This document shows positions 25,603-34,366 of a stretch of DNA of 64,000 bases, one piece after another. Numbering within the stretch: the stretch's first letter is position 1; the number at the start of each line of letters is the position of its first letter. The position numbers were made by a program, and so were the translations under genes. This stretch comes from Palsa-892 sp963751615 (GTDB lineage Bacteria > Pseudomonadota > Alphaproteobacteria > Rhizobiales > Xanthobacteraceae): contig CAVVVG010000005.1 of assembly GCA_963751615.1 (NCBI GenBank), positions 1,116,001 through 1,180,000 on the forward strand. Reading direction: 5' to 3'. The notes under the pieces are model-generated. The model searched no databases. It worked only from the letters and a program-made list of their open reading frames with translations, and was not told the DNA's origin.

Positions 25603-25889
25603 CTGCGTTACGTTGCCATCTGTTTGGACAAACCGAATAAGCGAAAATTGCGGTTCGCAACCCGAGCGGCCCAATCTCGGCTACCTTCGCTCAATCGTAG
25701 ATTCCATGAAATCCTGCGGATCATTTCTGTCTGATGACGGGGTCCCGTTGGTCGACTCGAAGCTCGTTATCGAAGCCAGTGATTGCGCGGCCGCGGAACT
25801 TCTGTTGCGGAAGGACCCGTAAGCCCGGTGTGTTCAGCCCGGTCAAAAGTCGCGGCTGGCATTGGGTCATAGGCTGCCCTATCAACTAG
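25603..25889 (+). pseudogene. YciI-family protein, disrupted
   Basis: Three reading frames must be joined to recover a complete YciI-like protein of about 95 residues. RYVAICLDKPNKRKLRFATR is in one frame from 25606; ERPNLGYLRSIVDSMKSCG, FLSDDGVP and LVIEASDCAAAELLLRKDP are in the next frame after a shift near 25663-25672; AKPGVFSPVKSRGWHWVIG is in the third after a shift and stop near 25820. The first codon is CTG where relatives have ATG. A YciI gene between gpsA and the EVE gene is the usual order in related genomes, so this is an inherited gene that has decayed. Its TAG ends 3 bases before the EVE start. Confidence 0.9.
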
Positions 25890-25892
25890 AGA

Positions 25893-26315
25893 ATGGCTTA
25901 CTGGCTTTTGAAGAGCGAACCTGCGACTTGGTCCTGGGAGGATCAGGTTAAGGCGGGCGCCAAAGGCGCAGTTTGGGATGGCGTACGCAATCACCTCGCC
26001 AAGAAGCATCTCATGACGATGAAGAGCGGTGAGCGCGCTTTCTTCTATCATTCAGTCGACGAAAAACGGATCATGGGTGTAGTTGAAATCATCGGCGAGT
26101 ATGAACCCGACCCTACTGACACGACCGGAAGGTTCGGCATGATTCGGATAAAAGCGCTTACGCCCATGCTTTCGCCTGTAACACTTCAACAGTGCAAGGC
26201 AGGCAAGAAACTGGCAAACATGGTTCTCCTCCACAATTCGCGGCTGTCGGTGCAGCCGGTCACGGATCAGGAATGGACGATCGCTTGTCGCTTGGGCGGC
26301 CTCAAGAAAGTTTAA
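25893..26315 (+). CDS. EVE-domain protein
   Basis: A 140-residue protein made of a single EVE domain (PUA-like fold), beginning MAYWLLKSEPATWSWED and containing VRNHLAKKHLMTMKSGERAFFYHS and GVVEIIGEYEPDPTD. EVE domains are thought to bind modified bases in DNA or RNA; in most bacteria the single-domain form is chromosomal housekeeping and not part of a restriction system. It follows the broken yciI and overlaps or abuts the methyltransferase gene. Confidence 0.9.
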   Translation: MAYWLLKSEPATWSWEDQVKAGAKGAVWDGVRNHLAKKHLMTMKSGERAFFYHSVDEKRIMGVVEIIGEYEPDPTDTTGRFGMIRIKALTPMLSPVTLQQCKAGKKLANMVLLHNSRLSVQPVTDQEWTIACRLGGLKKV

Positions 26316-26344
26316 ATGCTGCCGAGCGTACGCAATTTGTGCGC

Positions 26345-26959
26345 ATGAACACGCGGCTGCGTTCGATTCCCCTTGTCCCGGAAATTTCCTTATATGTCGC
26401 GGATGAGGCTGTTCCTCTTTGGCAGAAAACAGAAGAGGAACTCTCGCAAGAAGGATTGCCGCCGCCTTTTTGGGCCTTCGCTTGGGCAGGCGGCCAGGCA
26501 CTTGCACGGCACATCTTGGATAACCGCTCTCTGATTGAAGGCAAGCATGTGCTCGATTTCGCGGCCGGTTCCGGCATTGTCGCTATTGCAGCGACAAAGT
26601 GCAAAGCGAAATACGTCGATGCATGCGACATCGATGATTTCGCCATCGCTGCCATTGAACTGAATGCCGAGGCGAATGACGCAAATATTCGGACAACCAC
26701 CGAGGATTTGATCGGCCGTGACGACGGCTGGGATGTTGTTTTGGCCGCCGACGTTTGCTACGAGCGCGACATGGCGATGCGAGTTTTCGATTGGCTGGCT
26801 GCGCTGTCCCGTTGCGGTACGAAAATTCTGATCGGTGATCCTGGAAGAAGCTATCTACCTAAAGGGAGACTAGAGCTCATCGTCGAGTATCATGTGCATG
26901 TAACGCGTGAACTGGAAGACGGAGAAGTTAAAAACACCGGGGTTTGGCGCATTCTTTAA
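26345..26959 (+). CDS. Class I SAM-dependent methyltransferase, ETF-beta lysine methyltransferase-like
   Basis: A protein of about 204 residues with the SAM-binding motif VLDFAAGSGIVAIAA, the acidic CDIDDFAIAAIELNAEAN and a later WDVVLAADVCYERD. The N-terminal VPEISLYVADEAVPLWQKTEEEL and PPPFWAFAWAGGQALARHI resemble ETFB lysine methyltransferase (METTL20) homologues, which modify electron transfer flavoprotein. The start is uncertain: ATG 26345 is given, but residues just upstream (FVRMNTRL) also look conserved, so GTG 26339 or ATG 26273, overlapping the EVE gene, is possible. Confidence 0.82.
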   Translation: MNTRLRSIPLVPEISLYVADEAVPLWQKTEEELSQEGLPPPFWAFAWAGGQALARHILDNRSLIEGKHVLDFAAGSGIVAIAATKCKAKYVDACDIDDFAIAAIELNAEANDANIRTTTEDLIGRDDGWDVVLAADVCYERDMAMRVFDWLAALSRCGTKILIGDPGRSYLPKGRLELIVEYHVHVTRELEDGEVKNTGVWRIL

Positions 26960-27010
26960 TGACCGCAAAGCATCCGCTGAAAATTCGGCACCCTTTCCAC
27001 GGAGTAGCTA

Positions 27011-27424
27011 ATGGTGTTCGCAGGCGTGAATTATTTCTCCATCATCGTCGCGGCGATCGCAGGGTTTGCCTTTGGAGCGCTCTATTACATGACGTTGGCA
27101 AAGCCATGGATGGCGGCGACGGGCCTGACCAAGGCTAAGATTCAAAAGAAAGGCACACACACGCTCTATTTCATCTCATTTTTAGCCAATCTCGTCATGG
27201 CTTGGGTGTTAGCTGGCGTGCTTGGCCATCTGGGGCCCGGTCAGGTCACTATCCAGAACGGCATTATCTCGGCGGCGTTTATCTGGTTCGGTTTCGTTAT
27301 TACAACGATGGCCGTCAATAACGGCTTTGGGATGCGAAAGCCTATGTTGACTGTTATTGATGCTGGACACTGGTTAGGCGTCCTTCTGATTATGGGCGGA
27401 ATCATCGGCGCCTTTGGCGTTTAA
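27011..27424 (+). CDS. DUF1761 membrane protein
   Basis: A 137-residue protein with four predicted membrane helices (about residues 8-28, 53-73, 82-102, 115-135). It has the family features GALYYMTLAKPWMAATG after the first helix and HWLGVLLIMGGIIGAF at the end. The function of DUF1761 is unknown. GGAG precedes the ATG. An inverted repeat without a T run (CGCCTTG / CAAGGCG, 27460-27480) follows, before acs. Confidence 0.85.
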   Translation: MVFAGVNYFSIIVAAIAGFAFGALYYMTLAKPWMAATGLTKAKIQKKGTHTLYFISFLANLVMAWVLAGVLGHLGPGQVTIQNGIISAAFIWFGFVITTMAVNNGFGMRKPMLTVIDAGHWLGVLLIMGGIIGAFGV

Positions 27425-27545
27425 GCGGTCAACGCCCTAACCAAAGTCGATAGTCGTTTCGCCTTGTGGCCCGCAAGGCGGCTCAGCATAATGTAGGGGG
27501 CCAGAACCGGTGAAGAAACCGGCGAGCTATGCAGGGAGGAATTCA

Positions 27546-29492
27546 ATGTCGGAGAAACTTTACTCGGTCCCGGCTGCGTGGAAGAAACGCGCCTTCATCG
27601 ACGATGCTGAATACAAGAAGATGTACGCCGCCTCGGTCAAAGACCCCGATAAATTCTGGGCCAAAGAGGCCAAGCGCATCCACTGGATGAAGCCATTCAA
27701 GAAAGTGAAAAACTCCACTTTCGGTCCGAGCACAGTATCCATTAAATGGTTCGAGGACGGCAAAACCAACGTCGCTTACAACTGTATCGACCGCCATCTT
27801 AAGAAACGCGGCAAACAGGTTGCGATCATCTGGGAAGGCGACGACCCTAAGAACAGCAAGAATATCACTTATAACGAGCTGCATGCGGAGGTGTGCCGTT
27901 TCGCGAACGTGCTGAAGAAGCTGGGCGTCAAAAAAGGCGACCGCGTCACCATCTATCTCCCAATGATTCCGGAAGTCGCCTACGCGATGCTGGCCTGCAC
28001 GCGCATTGGCGCCATTCACTCGGTTGTGTTCGGCGGTTTCTCGCCGGACTCGCTCGCGAACCGAATCGAAGATGCTAAATCAGAGGTGGTCATCACCTCT
28101 GATGAAGGTGTCCGCGGGGGCCGTAAAATTCCGTTGAAGGCCAATACGGATGCTGCTTGCGATAAAGCCGGGGGTGTAAAATCTGTTATCGTCGTGAAAC
28201 ATACCAACGCGCCTGTAAACATGTTGAAAGGCCGCGACGTTTATTACGACGAAGTTGCGAAGACCGTGAAGGCCGACTGCAAGCCGGAAGAAATGAATGC
28301 GGAGGACCCGCTATTTATTCTCTACACGTCCGGCTCCACTGGACAACCGAAAGGCGTTCTGCATACGACCGCCGGCTATCTCGTGTATGCGTCAATCACG
28401 CATCAATATGTTTTCGATTATCACGAGAAGGATATCTTCTGGTGCACGGCCGACGTCGGCTGGGTCACGGGTCACACCTATATCATCTACGGACCGCTTG
28501 CCAATGGCGCGACTACGCTCATGTTCGAAGGCGTGCCCAACTATCCGAGCATGTCGCGTTTCTGGGAAGTCGTCGACAAGCACAAGGTCAATATTTTTTA
28601 TACCGCCCCGACTGCGATCCGTGCGTTAATGCAAGCGGGTGACGAGCCTGTCAAAAAAACAAGCCGCAAGTCACTGCGTTTGCTCGGCACGGTCGGCGAG
28701 CCAATCAATCCGGAAGCATGGGAATGGTATCACCGCGTTGTCGGCGACGGGCGCTGCCCGATCGTCGATACATGGTGGCAGACGGAAACCGGCGGCATTC
28801 TTATCACGCCGCTTCCCGGTGCGACGAAACTGAAACCGGGATCCGCTACGCGCCCCTTCTTTGGGGTTGTGCCGCAGATTGTCGACGCAAACGGCAAAGC
28901 GGTCGAAGGCGCGACGAGCGGAAATCTTTGTATCACCGAATCCTGGCCGGGGATGATGCGGACCGTGTACGGCGACCATCAGCGCTTTATCGATACTTAT
29001 TTCAAAACCTACCCGGGAAAATATTTCACTGGCGATGGCTGTCGCCGTGACGAGGACGGCTACTATTGGATCACTGGACGCGTCGATGATGTTATCAATG
29101 TCTCGGGCCATCGTCTTGGCACCGCCGAGGTCGAAAGTTCGCTCGTCGCCCATCCAAAAGTGTCGGAAGCCGCCGTCGTCGGTTATCCACACAATATCAA
29201 GGGCCAAGGCATCTATGCCTACGTCACGCTGATGTCCGGAGAGACTCCTAATGAAAACCTGCGCATGGAACTCGTGCAGTGGGTCAGGAAGGACATCGGC
29301 GCTATCGCCTCACCCGACCTCGTCCAGTTCGCGCCCAGTTTGCCGAAAACACGATCAGGCAAGATCATGCGGCGTATTTTGCGAAAAATCGCCGAGGATG
29401 AGTACGGGAACCTCGGAGACACTTCGACACTTGCCGATCCTGCTGTCGTTAACGATCTCGTGAACAATCGGCAGAATCGAAAAATGGCATAA
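27546..29492 (+). CDS. acs: Acetate-CoA ligase (acetyl-CoA synthetase)
   Basis: A 648-residue AMP-forming enzyme converting acetate, ATP and CoA to acetyl-CoA. Motifs are the P-loop YTSGSTGQPKG at about residues 259-269, WWQTETGG, the hinge region YYWITGRVDDVINVSGHRL, and near residue 606 the SGKIMRR Lys that is acetylated to switch the enzyme off. ATG 27546 has GGAGGA five bases before it; the longer frame from 27510 is not needed. A GC hairpin (GGCGGCG / CGCCGCC, 29511-29530) without a T run follows the stop. Confidence 0.96.
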   Translation: MSEKLYSVPAAWKKRAFIDDAEYKKMYAASVKDPDKFWAKEAKRIHWMKPFKKVKNSTFGPSTVSIKWFEDGKTNVAYNCIDRHLKKRGKQVAIIWEGDDPKNSKNITYNELHAEVCRFANVLKKLGVKKGDRVTIYLPMIPEVAYAMLACTRIGAIHSVVFGGFSPDSLANRIEDAKSEVVITSDEGVRGGRKIPLKANTDAACDKAGGVKSVIVVKHTNAPVNMLKGRDVYYDEVAKTVKADCKPEEMNAEDPLFILYTSGSTGQPKGVLHTTAGYLVYASITHQYVFDYHEKDIFWCTADVGWVTGHTYIIYGPLANGATTLMFEGVPNYPSMSRFWEVVDKHKVNIFYTAPTAIRALMQAGDEPVKKTSRKSLRLLGTVGEPINPEAWEWYHRVVGDGRCPIVDTWWQTETGGILITPLPGATKLKPGSATRPFFGVVPQIVDANGKAVEGATSGNLCITESWPGMMRTVYGDHQRFIDTYFKTYPGKYFTGDGCRRDEDGYYWITGRVDDVINVSGHRLGTAEVESSLVAHPKVSEAAVVGYPHNIKGQGIYAYVTLMSGETPNENLRMELVQWVRKDIGAIASPDLVQFAPSLPKTRSGKIMRRILRKIAEDEYGNLGDTSTLADPAVVNDLVNNRQNRKMA

Positions 29493-29639
29493 AAGGCCGA
29501 AAAATGCTGTGGCGGCGGAGACACGCCGCCCCGGAAACCGCATTTAGGTTACCGCGTAAGACTTGGCGTGGCAGACGACGATGCGTATTAGGGTCTCCTC
29601 AGATCGCACTCATTTATAGGCTGACACTTAGAGGCTCAT

Positions 29640-30155
29640 ATGCGAATTATCATTCGGCTCGCAGCTTTTCTTCCTATCCTTGCCATATCGGTCGCGTTGC
29701 TCGCGCCGCAGCCCGCACAAGCACGCCAAACCGTGAGCTTCAAAGAAGGTTCTGCTGGCACCATCGTTATCAAAACGAATGAACGCCGGCTTTACTACGT
29801 GCTCGGTGACGGTCGAGCGGTCGTTTATCCGGTCGGTGTGGGCAGAGCCGGTAAACAGTGGTCAGGTACAGCGTTCATCGACGGAATGCGACTTAATCCT
29901 GCGTGGGCACCGCCTACTGAAGTGAAGCGTGCCCAACCTGCTCTTCCGAATGTGATTCCCGGCGGTTCACCGCGCAATCCGATGGGTGCCGCAGCACTCA
30001 CATTGAGCGGCGGCGAATATGCGATCCACGGAACGAATGCGCCGGGCTCGATCGGTGGCTTCGTATCATATGGCTGCATTCGCATGCACAACGCCGACAT
30101 CCTGGATCTTTTTCACCGCGTTCATTTCGGAACGCAGGTGATCGTAAGCCGGTGA
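29640..30155 (+). CDS. L,D-transpeptidase (YkuD domain), exported
   Basis: A 171-residue protein with a signal peptide (about residues 1-29, ending QPAQA) followed by one YkuD domain. The catalytic motif IHGTNAPGSIGGFVSYGCIRM has the His and the Cys in the order expected for enzymes that make 3-3 peptidoglycan cross-links or attach outer-membrane proteins to peptidoglycan; rhizobia encode many paralogues. GAGG lies before ATG 29640. It converges on the extensin-like gene. Confidence 0.93.
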   Translation: MRIIIRLAAFLPILAISVALLAPQPAQARQTVSFKEGSAGTIVIKTNERRLYYVLGDGRAVVYPVGVGRAGKQWSGTAFIDGMRLNPAWAPPTEVKRAQPALPNVIPGGSPRNPMGAAALTLSGGEYAIHGTNAPGSIGGFVSYGCIRMHNADILDLFHRVHFGTQVIVSR

Positions 30156-30164
30156 TCGCGCGAT

Positions 30165-30845
30165 TCAGCGGCAAAACCTCAGATAGCTGAGATCCATGTG
30201 ATAGTGGTTGCTATGCTGCGGATTGTAATCCGGTGATAGCACCACGCTGAAAATCCTACACGAGCCGTCGCGCACCTCGCGTTCGAATTCCCCCTTCGCG
30301 CCATTATCGCTCCAGTCCTGCTCGAGACTCACTTTTGATCCGTTCGCAAAAATAAATTGCGAGATATCAATGGCGTTCGCCGTCGCATGTTCGCTGCGCA
30401 GTGCTCCCCGGATCCGCTCGATATTACGGCAGGAATACGTACCAGCCTGTACTATGCGCTTAACTTTGCTCTTGAAAATACGCTCAGCGGCGGGTGTTAC
30501 GACATGCTTTTCCCAGATGAGAAGCGCCGCGAGCGCAGGGCAGTTCATCACAATATTTGCGCCATGACTGATCTCGGAATTCAACAGCGTTGCGCCGAAT
30601 TCGAAACCACAACCGTTTTGCAAAGGCTCGCTGGTTCGCCGGTAATTCACCTTTGCGCGGTCCAGTGCCGCATAACAACGCTCCGGTTCCGTTTTCAGAA
30701 GCTGCAAATGTAGCCACGTAAGCATGTTTGGCGGACTGTTGATGTCGAGCGGCGCTATGTAATCAAGAGCGACAATGCCTAACAGCGCAGAAACAAGAAT
30801 CGTGCAGGCGACCGAGCGCCAGAACCAGCCACTCAAAACAATCAC
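30165..30845 (-). CDS. Extensin-like C-terminal domain protein, exported
   Basis: A 226-residue protein with an N-terminal membrane anchor (about residues 9-29) and an extensin-like domain. Family marks are CPALAALLIWE, a Cys in GTYSCRNI, the metal-site-like HATANAIDISQF and the C-terminal NHYHMDLSYLRFC. The fold resembles zinc D-Ala-D-Ala peptidases, so a role in cell-wall trimming is plausible but not shown. It starts at GTG 30845, overlapping the stop of the upstream DUF1674 gene by 4 bases (GTGA). Confidence 0.88.
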   Translation of the reverse strand: MIVLSGWFWRSVACTILVSALLGIVALDYIAPLDINSPPNMLTWLHLQLLKTEPERCYAALDRAKVNYRRTSEPLQNGCGFEFGATLLNSEISHGANIVMNCPALAALLIWEKHVVTPAAERIFKSKVKRIVQAGTYSCRNIERIRGALRSEHATANAIDISQFIFANGSKVSLEQDWSDNGAKGEFEREVRDGSCRIFSVVLSPDYNPQHSNHYHMDLSYLRFCR

Positions 30846-31030
30846 GAAAAATCGCTCGCAATGCCCTTCTTTTCCCAGTCGCCGTACCGCGCAGGGTCAG
30901 GGCCGTTGCGAGCGCCAATTTCTTTTGCCTTGTCGACGGCCTTACGGTCGAGTTCGGCGCGGCGCGCTGTTGCTTCGGCGAGGGCACGCTCCGCCGCAGG
31001 CGTCAATTTGCACTTCCCGTCAATATTCAT
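30842..31030 (-). CDS. DUF1674 / SDHAF4-like succinate dehydrogenase assembly factor
   Basis: A 62-residue protein whose C-terminal half GPDPARYGDWEKKGIASDF is the signature of DUF1674, the bacterial relative of mitochondrial SDHAF4, which helps assemble FAD-loaded SdhA. The N-terminal half is a charged Ala/Glu/Arg helix. It is translationally linked to the extensin-like gene and diverges from the RsmB-like gene across 90 bases; this neighbourhood is common in the order. Confidence 0.87.
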   Translation of the reverse strand: MNIDGKCKLTPAAERALAEATARRAELDRKAVDKAKEIGARNGPDPARYGDWEKKGIASDFS

Positions 31031-31120
31031 GCCATTATTTCCCGTCTGAATAGTTTATACGTTAATTCCTCTTGTTTTTCCGCATTTCACAGAATGGGAA
31101 TTCTCGCTTAGTTTCCGACT

Positions 31121-32461
31121 GTGACAGAAATCGCCCAGCATCCCTCTATTGACGAACCCGGCATCGCCACCCGCCGCATCGCAGCGAATGCGTTGCATGC
31201 GATATTAAATCGCCGCCAACCCCTTGATCAAATCCTCAACTCCCAGAGCGGTATCGCCGAACTTCGCACGCTTGAAGATCGCGACCGCGCCCTTGTTCAT
31301 ATGCTGGTCGCCAAAACCTTGCGTCGGCTCGGTACGCTTCGTGCACTGTTTAGCCACCTTCTGGAACGCGGTTTCCCGAGAGAAGCCCCGCGCGTCGAAA
31401 TTCTACTACTGCTCGGTGCGACGCAAATCCTGTTTCTCTCCATTCCCGATCACGCGGCGGTCGATCTCGCGGTTCAACTGGCGAGCGAAGATCGAACGGC
31501 GCGACGGTATACGGCGCTTGTGAATGCTGTATTGAGACGAATTGCCCGCGAAGGCCACGAACGTATTCGCACGATAGACCCAAGCGCTGATACACCCGAA
31601 TGGTTGATGAAGCGCTGGATCAAAAGCTTTGGCTCACAGACGGCAAAGCAAATTGTGGCTGCTCATGCCAACGAACCGCCACTCGATCTAACCGTGAAAA
31701 AGGACGGTGCTCAATGGGCCGCAAAACTGGGCGGAACACTTTTACCAACGGGATCAATTAGGCTTGTCGCTACGGGTTCCATAACGGCATTGCCGGGTTT
31801 CAAGGAAGGTGCGTGGTGGGTGCAAGATGCTGCGGCCGCTCTTCCTGCAACCCTTTTGGGAAATATCACTGGACTTTCGGTCGTTGATCTTTGCGCCGCT
31901 CCGGGTGGAAAAACCGCACAGCTTCTTGCAAAAGGTGCAAAAGTGATCGCAATCGATCGCTCGGCACCGAGATTGAAACGGCTTAAATCCAACCTTGAGC
32001 GGTTAAAACTTGATTGTACAATCGTAACCGCGGACGCAAGCCAATGGAATGGTGGGCTCTTCGACGCCGTACTGCTCGATGCGCCGTGTACGGCGACAGG
32101 CACCATCCGCCGCAATCCCGACCTTGCATGGCACCGGCAGCCTGAAGAATTAAATAGACTTGTCGCATTGCAATCGCGCCTTATGGCTCATGCTATTGAA
32201 CTGGTGCGACCAGGAGGTCTGCTTGTGTATGTGACTTGCTCGCTTGAGCCAGAAGAATGCGAGCGCCAGATTGAAAATCTTCTGGTTGTAAGGCCTAATC
32301 TGAAACGTGCGCCGATCGCTTCTTCCGAAGTTGGCAATATCGATTCGTTTATTTCGGCGTCAGGAGACCTGCGTACACTTCCCTGCCATCTGCCGAACCA
32401 GGAGCCCCGCCTTTCCGGATGCGATGGCTTTTATGCCGCACGCTTGCAGCGGCTTACCTGA
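31121..32461 (+). CDS. RsmB-like 16S rRNA (cytosine-C5) methyltransferase
   Basis: A 446-residue protein with an NusB-like RNA-binding N-terminal domain (about 15-150, RRIAANALHAILNRRQPLDQ, AVDLAVQLA) and a RsmB/NOP2-type methyltransferase domain. The SAM motif is VVDLCAAPGGKTAQLL, motif IV is LDAPCTATGTIRRNPD, and the catalytic Cys is in VTCSLEPEEC. It should make m5C967 of 16S rRNA. The start is GTG 31121. The heparinase-like gene follows, as is usual here. Confidence 0.93.
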   Translation: MTEIAQHPSIDEPGIATRRIAANALHAILNRRQPLDQILNSQSGIAELRTLEDRDRALVHMLVAKTLRRLGTLRALFSHLLERGFPREAPRVEILLLLGATQILFLSIPDHAAVDLAVQLASEDRTARRYTALVNAVLRRIAREGHERIRTIDPSADTPEWLMKRWIKSFGSQTAKQIVAAHANEPPLDLTVKKDGAQWAAKLGGTLLPTGSIRLVATGSITALPGFKEGAWWVQDAAAALPATLLGNITGLSVVDLCAAPGGKTAQLLAKGAKVIAIDRSAPRLKRLKSNLERLKLDCTIVTADASQWNGGLFDAVLLDAPCTATGTIRRNPDLAWHRQPEELNRLVALQSRLMAHAIELVRPGGLLVYVTCSLEPEECERQIENLLVVRPNLKRAPIASSEVGNIDSFISASGDLRTLPCHLPNQEPRLSGCDGFYAARLQRLT

Positions 32462-32540
32462 ACATTTTTCGCGATCCGAGTAGACACCCGATCTCGCTCG
32501 GATATGTTGGCGGCCTTGATTGGGAAGGTGCACGAATTCC

Positions 32541-34295
32541 ATGAGCCGCGAGGAAATTGCGGAACGCGTTCGACTTGCGATGTTCGTCGCCAACCAGGGC
32601 TGGCGAAAACTCGTCATAAACTTCGTCGACAATCCGCGTTATCGTTGGCAGATCGGGCTACAGGTCCCCGAGCGCCTGCTGATTGCACCGCAAGACCTGC
32701 GCACCAGCGACCCAACCATCGCGACTGAAGTATATGCCGGCGAATTTTCTTTTGCAGGCAAGGCAGTCATAACTGAAGGCCTCTCCCCATTCGACGTGAA
32801 AGCGCCTTCCCGCGAATGGGACGAGACCCTGCTGGGTTTCAGCTGGCTCCGGCACTTAAGAGCGGCGGGTACATCGATTGCGCGTGTCAATGCGCGCTCG
32901 CTTGTAGCGGACTGGATCGCCTTGCAGGGCCGCGGTCATCCCGTCGCATGGCAGCCGGAAATCCTCACGCGCCGCATTATCTCGTGGCTCACCCAAGCCC
33001 CTCTTATTTTGCAGGATGCCGATCATGCATTTTATCGGACATTTATGCGAAGCCTCACCCGGCAGGTACGCTATTTGCGGCGTACTGCTTTCAAGGCTCG
33101 TGATGGTTACCCAAAATTACTCGCGGCAATTGCACTCGCGCTGGCCGGCTTATGCATCGCCGGCGAAAAACGGCTTCTGAAGCGCGGAACGAAACGTCTG
33201 ATCGAGGAACTTGAACGGCAGATTTTATCAGACGGCGGACACATCAGCCGAAATCCAGCCGTGTTGATCGAGCTACTTCTTGACCTGCTCCCTTTGCGCC
33301 AAGCCTACGACGCAAGGAGCGTGCCTACCCCTCCTGCGCTGATGAACGCAATCGATCGCATGATGCCGATGCTGCGCTTCTTCCGGCATGGCGACGGCAC
33401 CTTCGCGCAATTTAACGGAGCAGGCGCAACGCCGGCAGATTTGCTCGCCACCGTGCTTGCTTATGATGATGCGCGCGGAACGCCCGTCGCAAACGCGCCA
33501 TATTCCGGCTACCAGCGCATTGAAAGCGGTTCGAGCATCATAATCGCCGATACGGGTAAGCCACCGCCATTCTCGGTTAGCTACGAAGCGCACGCCGGGT
33601 GCTTATCCTTCGAATTTTCACATGCCCGCAGCCGCATTATCGTCAATTGCGGAATGCCCGCCTTCAATCGCAAGGCTTGGCAGCGCGTGGCGCGTGCGAC
33701 AGCAGCGCATTCGACGGCCACCCTGAACGAAACTTCCTCCTGCCGTTTCCTGCGTGAGACTTCGTTCAGCCGCTTCTCGGGAACGCCGATCGTGGTCGGT
33801 CCAAGGCATGTCCGGGTTTCCCGGGCTGAACGCGACGGCGCATTATTTGTTCGCGCGGTCCACGATGGCTACGTCGCGCGTTATGGAATTCTACATCAAC
33901 GCTCGTGGCTGCTGGCAAAGAATGGCGCCCGTCTCGACGGCGAGGACGTCTTTTTATCCGCAGACGGCAAACAATTTTCCAGACGTTCCCACGACGAATT
34001 CGCGATCCGTTTCCACTTGCATCCGAACGTAAAAGCAAGCCGCCTCGCTGACGGTTGCACCGTGATGCTTGTTCTGCCCCGCCAGCAAGGCTGGCTATTC
34101 TCGGCGCCCAACACGCAGGTCCGGTTAGAGGAAAGCGTATATTTGCCTTCATCCGACGGCCCTCGCCGCACCAGTCAGATTGTTATAATGGGTCAGGTGA
34201 GACAAATACCTCGCGTGATCTGGCATCTGGTGCGCGCGGAAAACGTCTCCGCGGAGCGGTACGATACATCAAGCGTGCCCGAATTGCCGCTGTGA
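32541..34295 (+). CDS. Heparinase II/III family protein
   Basis: A 584-residue protein with an alpha/alpha-barrel N-terminal half (TRRIISWLTQAPLIL, KLLAAIALALAGLC, DGGHISRNPAVLIELLLDL) and a heparinase II/III beta-sandwich C-terminal half. In the latter, the usual DGTFAQFNGAG and SYEAHAGCLSFEFSHARSRIIVNCG are seen. Related proteins cleave acidic polysaccharides by elimination; the conserved copy between rsmB and purH in Hyphomicrobiales has no known substrate. I see no signal peptide. ATG 32541 is chosen; TTG 32520 upstream is also in frame. Confidence 0.88.
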   Translation: MSREEIAERVRLAMFVANQGWRKLVINFVDNPRYRWQIGLQVPERLLIAPQDLRTSDPTIATEVYAGEFSFAGKAVITEGLSPFDVKAPSREWDETLLGFSWLRHLRAAGTSIARVNARSLVADWIALQGRGHPVAWQPEILTRRIISWLTQAPLILQDADHAFYRTFMRSLTRQVRYLRRTAFKARDGYPKLLAAIALALAGLCIAGEKRLLKRGTKRLIEELERQILSDGGHISRNPAVLIELLLDLLPLRQAYDARSVPTPPALMNAIDRMMPMLRFFRHGDGTFAQFNGAGATPADLLATVLAYDDARGTPVANAPYSGYQRIESGSSIIIADTGKPPPFSVSYEAHAGCLSFEFSHARSRIIVNCGMPAFNRKAWQRVARATAAHSTATLNETSSCRFLRETSFSRFSGTPIVVGPRHVRVSRAERDGALFVRAVHDGYVARYGILHQRSWLLAKNGARLDGEDVFLSADGKQFSRRSHDEFAIRFHLHPNVKASRLADGCTVMLVLPRQQGWLFSAPNTQVRLEESVYLPSSDGPRRTSQIVIMGQVRQIPRVIWHLVRAENVSAERYDTSSVPELPL

Positions 34296-34366
34296 ACAGC
34301 CAGAGGCTGTCGTTTCCCTAATCGCAGTCCCGTGCTATCGCGAATGCATCGCTTGGCGGGATTTTC

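Noticed and set aside
25893..26315. EVE gene as part of a modification-dependent restriction or defence system
   Set aside because: It is a single-domain protein in a conserved housekeeping order with no nuclease or methylase partner of a defence type.
27460..27480. Inverted repeat after the DUF1761 gene as a terminator
   Set aside because: Stem of only 7 bp with no T run; not strong enough to list as a terminator.
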